A stretch of 10,058 bases of DNA from DATLYH01 sp035575035 (GTDB taxonomy: Bacteria; Planctomycetota; Planctomycetia; Gemmatales; Gemmataceae): positions 1-10,058 of the forward strand of contig DATLYH010000287.1 in assembly GCA_035575035.1 (NCBI GenBank), written 5' to 3'. The notes under the pieces were generated by a model. It was not told where the DNA came from. It made no database searches and saw nothing but the letters and a program-made list of their open reading frames with translations. How positions within the stretch are numbered: the first letter of the stretch is position 1; every line of letters starts with the position of its first letter. Below, piece after piece: positions 6,149 through 10,058 of this stretch. Made by a program: the position numbers and the translations under genes.

Positions 6149-7171
6149 TTAGAGATCGCTGCCGCCCACGATTTCCCCACCTTGCGTGGTGCTCAGCGCC
6201 CGCCAGATCTGGATGTCGATCGCGTTGCGGATGAACGACACATGGCCATCGCAGAAAGCGGCATGCACGCCGCCGGGGTGCCTGCTGCGAGAGGCCATCA
6301 TGCGGGGGCGAGCGTTAGTGCTGATCGTTGTGCAGGGGGCCCCGGTGCGCGCCGCATCACAGTTGCCGCCCATGATCATGTCCGGCTCGTTGGCGTTAGG
6401 GGGGCTGAAGGTGGTGAAGCCGCTGCCGCCACCCCACCAGGCAAAGCCGCGCAGGTCCGTGCCCTGCCCCTGGATGACCTCGGCCGCCATGAGCGTGTTC
6501 GACGTGCCGTCGGTGATCTGCACCAGCGGCACCTGCGGCTGACCGGCTGGGCCCAAGTCGGTGTACAGGCCGAACTGGTCATGATCGGGGTGGTTCTGGG
6601 TGTACTGCCCTGACATCTGTGATTGACGCGCTGAAGGGAGGATCCAGCTGGGCGGATAGCACCGGAAGGGCGCTCCGCCGAATCGGACCGTCCCCAGGTC
6701 GGTCTGGAAGAAGCTGGTGTTGCCGTAGTTGAGGGCATAGTTGTGGCTGGTGATGCCGCCGCCGATGGGGGCATTCGGCCGATCACTGGGGCAGGTCAAC
6801 ACCTTGAGGCGGTTTCGCGTCACATTGGCAGCGTTATTTGGTCCGTTATAGCGCTCTCCCGTAGTGTCATTTCCCCCCAGGTTGCGGTAAAGCTTGAACA
6901 TGTTGTCCTGCTCCAGGTAGGGCAGGATGTACATCATCCAGGTGCCCCAGCAGCAGCCGAACGGGCCGACGCCGGGCGGTAGCTTGCCGTAGTTGTTTTC
7001 GTAGTTGTGGATGGCGATGCCGAGCTGCTTGAGGTTGTTGGAGCACTGACTGCGGTTGGCGGCCTCGCGCACCTTCTGCACCGCCGGCAACAAGAGCGCG
7101 ATCAGGATGGCGATGATGGCGATCACCACTAAGAGTTCGATGAGGGTGAAACCTCGACGACCGACACGCAT
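6149..7171 (-). CDS. DUF1559 pseudopilin-like protein (prepilin-type N-terminus)
   Basis: A 340-residue member of the large planctomycete DUF1559 family. The N-terminus is a type IV prepilin/type II pseudopilin signal: basic MRVGRRG, cleavage expected between G7 and F8, FTLIELLVV with the conserved E12, and a hydrophobic helix to about residue 30. AANRSQCSNNLKQLGIAIHNY follows, as usual for the family. The body is the Gly/Asn/Pro-rich DUF1559 region, with DGTSNTLMAAE and the C-terminal H-x9-DG type motif (HPGGVHAAFCDGHVSF). It should be processed by a prepilin peptidase and held at the envelope; its molecular role is unknown. The frame is open upstream to 7531, but a strong AAGGAGGG just before 7171 and the prepilin signal fix the start. 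The lipoprotein gene lies 76 bp upstream on the same strand, so they probably share a transcript. Confidence 0.95.
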   Translation of the reverse strand: MRVGRRGFTLIELLVVIAIIAILIALLLPAVQKVREAANRSQCSNNLKQLGIAIHNYENNYGKLPPGVGPFGCCWGTWMMYILPYLEQDNMFKLYRNLGGNDTTGERYNGPNNAANVTRNRLKVLTCPSDRPNAPIGGGITSHNYALNYGNTSFFQTDLGTVRFGGAPFRCYPPSWILPSARQSQMSGQYTQNHPDHDQFGLYTDLGPAGQPQVPLVQITDGTSNTLMAAEVIQGQGTDLRGFAWWGGGSGFTTFSPPNANEPDMIMGGNCDAARTGAPCTTISTNARPRMMASRSRHPGGVHAAFCDGHVSFIRNAIDIQIWRALSTTQGGEIVGGSDL

Positions 7172-7177
7172 GACTGC

Positions 7178-7183
7178 CCTCCT
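7178..7183 (-). promoter_or_regulatory. Shine-Dalgarno site fixing the DUF1559 start
   Basis: AGGAGG on the minus strand, inside AAGGAGGG (7184-7177), six bases before the ATG at 7171. It rules out the 120-codon upstream extension of this frame. Confidence 0.8.
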
Positions 7184-7247
7184 TCCGGGGACCTTGCAGG
7201 AGAGGACGACAACGAATCCGATCCCGGCGCCCGGCCCGATCCGGGCA

Positions 7248-7676
7248 CTAGGAGATGTTGAAATCGAACTTGTTCGGCCCGTCGTCGGTGACCTCAATGA
7301 TCTGGTCGGACTTGGTGTTGTACTTGGCGGGGATCCGCTCCTTGCCGCGGATAACCCCCCGGGTTGTCGGTAGCGGCTCGCCGGCACCTTCGCTCGGCAG
7401 GCCGTCGCCGCCGTAGATGCTGACCCGGTATCTGCCGGGGAACAGTCCCTTGTCCCGCGGAATCTTGTATTCCCCGTTCGTGATGCCGCTGCCCGACTTG
7501 CTCCCCTGCCCGTCCAGCGGCTCGAAATCAATCATCCCCACGTCCAGCGGTTGGCCCTTGAAGATGACGGTGCCGGTCACTTCGTGGCGCTTCGGCCCCT
7601 TGCTCCCACAGCCGGACAGCGTGCAGACTACCAGCGTACTCGACACCACTCCGAGCACGATCGCGAGTCGGAACAT
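7248..7676 (-). CDS. Small lipoprotein, carboxypeptidase-regulatory/transthyretin-like
   Basis: A 142-residue protein with a lipoprotein signal: hydrophobic segment at residues 4-20 and lipobox L20-S-G-C23, so the mature protein would begin with lipidated C23. The mature part (EVTGTVIFKGQPLDVGMIDFEPLDG, then GEYKIP and GRYRVSIYG) has the pattern of a small beta-sandwich, as in carboxypeptidase regulatory-like domains. Planctomycetes often encode such lipoproteins next to DUF1559 genes; here the lipoprotein comes first. GGGGAG (7688-7683), six bases before the ATG, and the signal peptide decide the start, although the frame is open to 7817. The partner and function are unknown. A common envelope role with the DUF1559 protein is inferred from position only. 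Confidence 0.88.
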   Translation of the reverse strand: MFRLAIVLGVVSSTLVVCTLSGCGSKGPKRHEVTGTVIFKGQPLDVGMIDFEPLDGQGSKSGSGITNGEYKIPRDKGLFPGRYRVSIYGGDGLPSEGAGEPLPTTRGVIRGKERIPAKYNTKSDQIIEVTDDGPNKFDFNIS

Positions 7677-7682
7677 GGTTGG

Positions 7683-7688
7683 CTCCCC
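7683..7688 (-). promoter_or_regulatory. Shine-Dalgarno site fixing the lipoprotein start
   Basis: GGGGAG on the minus strand, six bases before the ATG at 7676. Together with the lipobox it sets this start over the longer open frame. Confidence 0.6.
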
Positions 7689-7765
7689 GATTGAGGTGAA
7701 ACGGGTGCCGCAACAATCAGTTTCGTTGGGACAAGAGGGGTGGGTAAGGATGGGTATCCACAGCC

Positions 7766-7783
7766 GGGTCAGAGCTTTGACCC
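7766..7783. promoter_or_regulatory. Operator-like 18-bp palindrome upstream of the lipoprotein gene
   Basis: GGGTCAGAGCTTTGACCC reads the same on both strands apart from one mismatched pair (7772/7777). It lies 90-107 bases before the lipoprotein start codon, where a dimeric transcription factor could act. No T-run follows, so it does not look like a terminator. Function is inferred from symmetry and position only. Confidence 0.4.
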
Positions 7784-8075
7784 ACGAGTAGGCTGGTAGG
7801 ACGGATGCCCACCTCATCCACCTCGTTTTATTAAGCTAACGTTCTGCCCTACCCGGGGCAACTGAAATCCGGGGTGGAAAAACGAAGATATTCAGAAGGG
7901 AAATCGTAGGTTACGTTGCCCCCGTCGCCCGTCTCGATTGCCGGGAGCGGTTGCCGGCCGGCAGGACTTCCGGGTCCCTAATCGCTGTCATCCGGATCCT
8001 GTTTGCCCGCCCCGTTGCACAACGGCAGGGTGTCTGCTAGCCTGTTCTCGATAGGTCTCCGCTATGGGATTCCCA

Positions 8076-8081
8076 GGGAGG
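8076..8081 (+). promoter_or_regulatory. Shine-Dalgarno site fixing the Dabb protein start
   Basis: GGGAGG six bases before the ATG at 8088. The upstream in-frame ATG at 8064 has no such site and would put extra residues before the signal peptide. Confidence 0.65.
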
Positions 8082-8087
8082 TGCCGG

Positions 8088-8501
8088 ATGATTTGCCGGA
8101 TGGGTCTGACGGCCGCGCTCGTGCTGGTGTGGACGGCGCTGGCGCATGGTCAGGAAGGGAAGGCGGCGCCCCAGACGGCGCCCTATGTCCACGTCGTTAT
8201 CTTCCATCTGAAGAAGGACGCCCCGAAGGGAACGGCCGAGGCCCTGATCGCCGACGCCTACGAGCTCCTGGCCAAGATCCCTTCGGTCCGCGGCATCCAG
8301 GCCGGCCTGCCCGCCGAGAAGGCCACCCCCACCTACGCCAAGAAGGATTACCAGGTCGGGCTGCTGGTCCTGTTCGACAATTACGAGGGGCTGGAGACCT
8401 ACCTGAACCATCCCCTTCATACGCAGTACGTCGAGAAGCACCTCAAGCACGTGGACGAAAGCAAGCTGCAAGTGTACGACTTCATCAAACCGAAGAAATG
8501 A
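8088..8501 (+). CDS. Exported Dabb (stress-responsive A/B barrel) domain protein
   Basis: A 137-residue protein from the chosen start. The N-terminus (MICRMGLTAALVLVWTALAHG) is a signal peptide, with cleavage likely near A-H-G/Q. The rest, from YVHVVIFHLKKDAP to LQVYDFIKP, is one Dabb domain: an opening HVVIF strand, a helix (AEALIADAYELLAKIP), a VGLLVLFDNYEGLETYLNHPLHTQYVEKH block with the family's F-x(n)-Y-x-x-HP-x-H pattern, and a closing strand. Dabb proteins are ferredoxin-like dimeric barrels. Some plant and fungal relatives act in stress responses or as cyclases, but most bacterial ones have no known activity. Export out of the cytoplasm is the notable point. The S1 gene begins 21 bp after its stop on the same strand, so they are probably cotranscribed. 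Confidence 0.88.
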   Translation: MICRMGLTAALVLVWTALAHGQEGKAAPQTAPYVHVVIFHLKKDAPKGTAEALIADAYELLAKIPSVRGIQAGLPAEKATPTYAKKDYQVGLLVLFDNYEGLETYLNHPLHTQYVEKHLKHVDESKLQVYDFIKPKK

Positions 8502-8522
8502 CGCGGCCCGCCGAGGTGCCCC

Positions 8523-9833
8523 ATGAGTGACACGGACAAGCCCCCGGACAAGCCGTCTGCCACGGAGGAGCCGGCCCAGCCGCCGGCCAACACCGGCCCC
8601 GTGCCGACCTTGCGTCCCGAGGCGGAGTTCGGCGCCGCCCCCCGGCTCCGCGACCTGGACGCCGAGATCGAGCACGACTTGCAGGAGGCCCTGCGCGGCA
8701 TCTCCGAGAAGGATCTGTTCGGCGAGCCGGCGCCCCGGAGCAAGGTCCCGCCGGCGGCGGAAGCGGGCCGCACGAAGGCCCGCGTGCTCCGTGTGCGCGG
8801 CAGCGACGTTTTCCTGGACGTGCCCGGCAGCCGGGGCCAGGGCGTGCTGCCGGCGGCCCAGTTCCCCGAAGGAGTGCCGGCCGTCGGCACCGAGGTCGAG
8901 GTCACGATCGAGGGCTACGACGCGGCCAACGGCCTGCTGCTGCTGTCGCGCCAGGGAGCCGCCGTCGAGGCCGACTGGTCAAGCGTCGCCGAAGGGATGA
9001 TCGTCGAGGCCCGCGTCACCGGCACCAACAAGGGCGGGCTCTCGGTGGACGTCAACGGCATCCGCGGTTTCATGCCGATCAGCCAGATCGACCTGTACCG
9101 CGTCGAGAACCCGGAGCAGTACGTCAACCAGCGCCTGCTTTGCCTGGTAACCGAGGTCAACCGCGACGAGCGCAACCTGGTGGTCAGCCGGCGAGCCCTG
9201 CTGGAGCGGGAGCGCGAGGAGGCCCGAGCCCGGCTCTGGAACGAGTTGGCCGAGGGGCAGGTGCGCGAGGGGGTCGTCCGCTCGGTGAAGGACTTCGGCG
9301 CCTTCGTCGATTTGGGGGGCGTCGATGGCCTGGTCCATGTCAGCGAGATGGCCTGGACCCGGGTCAGCAACCCGGCCGACGTGCTCCAGCCGGGGCAGAA
9401 GGTCAAGGTGACCGTGCTCAAGGTGGACCGCGAGCGGCACAAGGTCAGCCTGGGAATGAAGCAGTTGCAGCCCAGCCCGTGGGACCAGGTCAAGGAGAAT
9501 TACATCCCCAACACGGTGGTCAAGGGGAAGGTGACGCGGCTAATGGACTTCGGCGCCTTCGTGGAATTGGAACCGGGGGTCGAGGGGTTGATCCACATCT
9601 CGGAGTTGGCACCGCAGCGGGTGCGCCGGGTGGCCGACGTGGTGCAGCCGGGCCAGGAGGTGCAGGTGCTGGTGCTCCATGTGGACCCGGAGCAGCGGCG
9701 GATCGCGCTGTCGCTCAAGGGAGCCCAGAAAGCACCCGCGGAAGAACCGGACGCCGAGGAACAGGAGGAAGTCGAGCAGAAGCCGTCCCGGCCCCGCCCC
9801 TACGAGCTGCGCGGCGGGCTGGGCGATCATTGA
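8523..9833 (+). CDS. S1 RNA-binding protein with four S1 domains (ribosomal protein S1-like)
   Basis: A 436-residue cytoplasmic protein. Residues 1-80 are Pro/Glu-rich and likely disordered. Four S1 (OB-fold) domains follow at about 82-144, 157-224, 245-313 and 330-399. The last two are the clearest, with VKDFGAFVDL...VDGLVHVSEM and LMDFGAFVEL...VEGLIHISEL, each ending in a KVSLGMKQ/RIALSLKG-type strand. The tail (400-436) is acidic and then Pro/Arg-rich. The order resembles ribosomal protein S1 (rpsA), which helps mRNA bind the 30S subunit, but E. coli S1 has six domains and about 557 residues. This could be a shorter phylum-specific S1 or a second S1-family protein. A weak GAGG (8513-8516) precedes the ATG. 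It follows the Dabb gene closely, and downstream lies a repeat array. Confidence 0.93.
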   Translation: MSDTDKPPDKPSATEEPAQPPANTGPVPTLRPEAEFGAAPRLRDLDAEIEHDLQEALRGISEKDLFGEPAPRSKVPPAAEAGRTKARVLRVRGSDVFLDVPGSRGQGVLPAAQFPEGVPAVGTEVEVTIEGYDAANGLLLLSRQGAAVEADWSSVAEGMIVEARVTGTNKGGLSVDVNGIRGFMPISQIDLYRVENPEQYVNQRLLCLVTEVNRDERNLVVSRRALLEREREEARARLWNELAEGQVREGVVRSVKDFGAFVDLGGVDGLVHVSEMAWTRVSNPADVLQPGQKVKVTVLKVDRERHKVSLGMKQLQPSPWDQVKENYIPNTVVKGKVTRLMDFGAFVELEPGVEGLIHISELAPQRVRRVADVVQPGQEVQVLVLHVDPEQRRIALSLKGAQKAPAEEPDAEEQEEVEQKPSRPRPYELRGGLGDH

Positions 9834-9863
9834 GAGGTTCCAAGTCCCACGTTTAGCCGCGAG

Positions 9864-10058
9864 CCCCTTTCCTCCTGAGAGGGGAAGAGGAAGGCTGGTT
9901 TCCGCGGGAGAGGAAGGCCCTCTTCTCCCTCTCCGGGGGAGAGGAAGGCCCGTTCTTCTCCCTCTCCGGGGGAGAGGGGCCCGTTCTTCTCCCTCTCCGG
10001 GGGAGAGGGGCCCGTTCCTCTCCCCTCTCCCCCCGCGGGGGGAGAGGGGTAGGGGTGA
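9864..10058. repeat. 31-bp tandem repeat array of the C-rich/G-rich hairpin family
   Basis: Four units start at 9918, 9949, 9980 and 10011, exactly 31 bases apart. The two central units are identical (CCCGTTCTTCTCCCTCTCCG, then GGGGAGAGGGG); the first differs at a few bases. The last changes into a longer perfect palindrome (10022-10049, arms CCCCTCTCCCCCC) followed by GTAGGGG, and the window ends inside it. More degenerate units are visible from 9864 to 9917. Each unit can form a small hairpin (CTCTCC/GGAGAG). The array lies just after the S1 gene, where it could end transcription, and shares its core with the repeats at 1127-1181 and 5293-5394. There is no unique spacer between units, so it is not a CRISPR array. 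Confidence 0.88.

Larger units (their letters stand above)
7677..8087. other. Divergent intergenic region between the lipoprotein and Dabb genes
   Basis: About 410 bases with no convincing gene. It must carry the control signals of both flanking transcripts. Visible elements are an 18-bp near-perfect palindrome (7766-7783), an AT-rich island (TTTTATTAAGCTAACG, around 7826-7841) that could hold the minus-strand promoter, and a 12-bp palindrome TGCCGGCCGGCA (7952-7963). TTGCAC (8015-8020) with TAGCCT (8038-8043) at 17-base spacing is a weak plus-strand promoter match. The region is less GC-rich than the genes in places. I see no tRNA, small RNA or repeat family member. Confidence 0.6.

Noticed and set aside
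7172..7531. N-terminal extension of the DUF1559 frame by 120 codons
   Set aside because: It overlaps most of the lipoprotein gene in another frame and is low-complexity. The prepilin signal and a strong ribosome site place the start at 7171.
7677..7817. 47-codon extension of the lipoprotein frame
   Set aside because: It would put the signal peptide inside the protein. The ribosome site and lipobox support 7676.
8015..8043. Promoter for the Dabb gene (TTGCAC-17-TAGCCT)
   Set aside because: Only about half the consensus bases match in each box, so the match could easily be chance. It is mentioned only within the intergenic entry.
9918..10058. CRISPR array at the window end
   Set aside because: Units follow each other directly at a 31-base period with no unique spacers, and no cas gene is nearby. 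It is a tandem repeat.
1..10058. A defence island, phage or transposon in the window
   Set aside because: No transposase, integrase, nuclease, helicase or toxin-antitoxin gene was recognised. The clear genes are housekeeping or envelope functions, so only the repeats hint at mobility.

Overview
The window looks like chromosomal DNA from a GC-rich planctomycete, most likely of the Gemmata type. The reasons are a pseudopilin-headed DUF1559 protein beside a small lipoprotein, a membrane-anchored Ser/Thr kinase with a periplasmic tail, secreted single-domain proteins, and GC-rich palindromic repeats between and inside genes. This placement is inferred from gene content; there is no rRNA or other taxonomic marker here.

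Layout. 84-2063 (+): an exported transglutaminase-like protein with two Asp-box motifs and a 55-bp perfect palindrome inside its reading frame. 5493-2183 (-): a Ser/Thr protein kinase whose stop overlaps the start of moaC, followed by a polyprenyl diphosphate synthase with its own near-consensus sigma70-type promoter, whose -35 box overlaps the moaC stop codon. 5638-6006 (+): a short CbiX/SirB-type chelatase, divergent from the kinase. 6015-6128: a pair of facing GC-rich hairpins (REPIN-like) between convergent genes. 7676-6149 (-): a small lipoprotein, then a DUF1559 pseudopilin-like protein. 7677-8087: a divergent intergenic region with an operator-like palindrome. 8088-9833 (+): an exported Dabb (A/B barrel) protein and a four-domain S1 RNA-binding protein. 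9864-10058: an array of 31-bp repeats related in sequence to the palindromes inside the first gene and the kinase.

The genes do not form one pathway. MoaC (molybdenum cofactor), polyprenyl diphosphate synthase (quinone or lipid carrier side chains), CbiX (tetrapyrrole metal insertion) and an S1 protein are housekeeping functions. The kinase, the secreted transglutaminase-like protein, the lipoprotein, the DUF1559 protein and the exported Dabb protein fit the expanded envelope and surface repertoire of planctomycetes.

The most interesting feature is a C-rich/G-rich palindromic repeat (core CCCTCTCCCC...GGGGAGAGGG). It occurs inside two unrelated coding sequences, both times open in the same frame, and in the kinase it sits in the beta2-beta3 loop of the N-lobe. 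Related sequence is tandemly amplified at the window end. I found no convincing new defence or mobile system; the repeats, the REPIN-like doublet and the moaC/promoter overlap are the points worth following.
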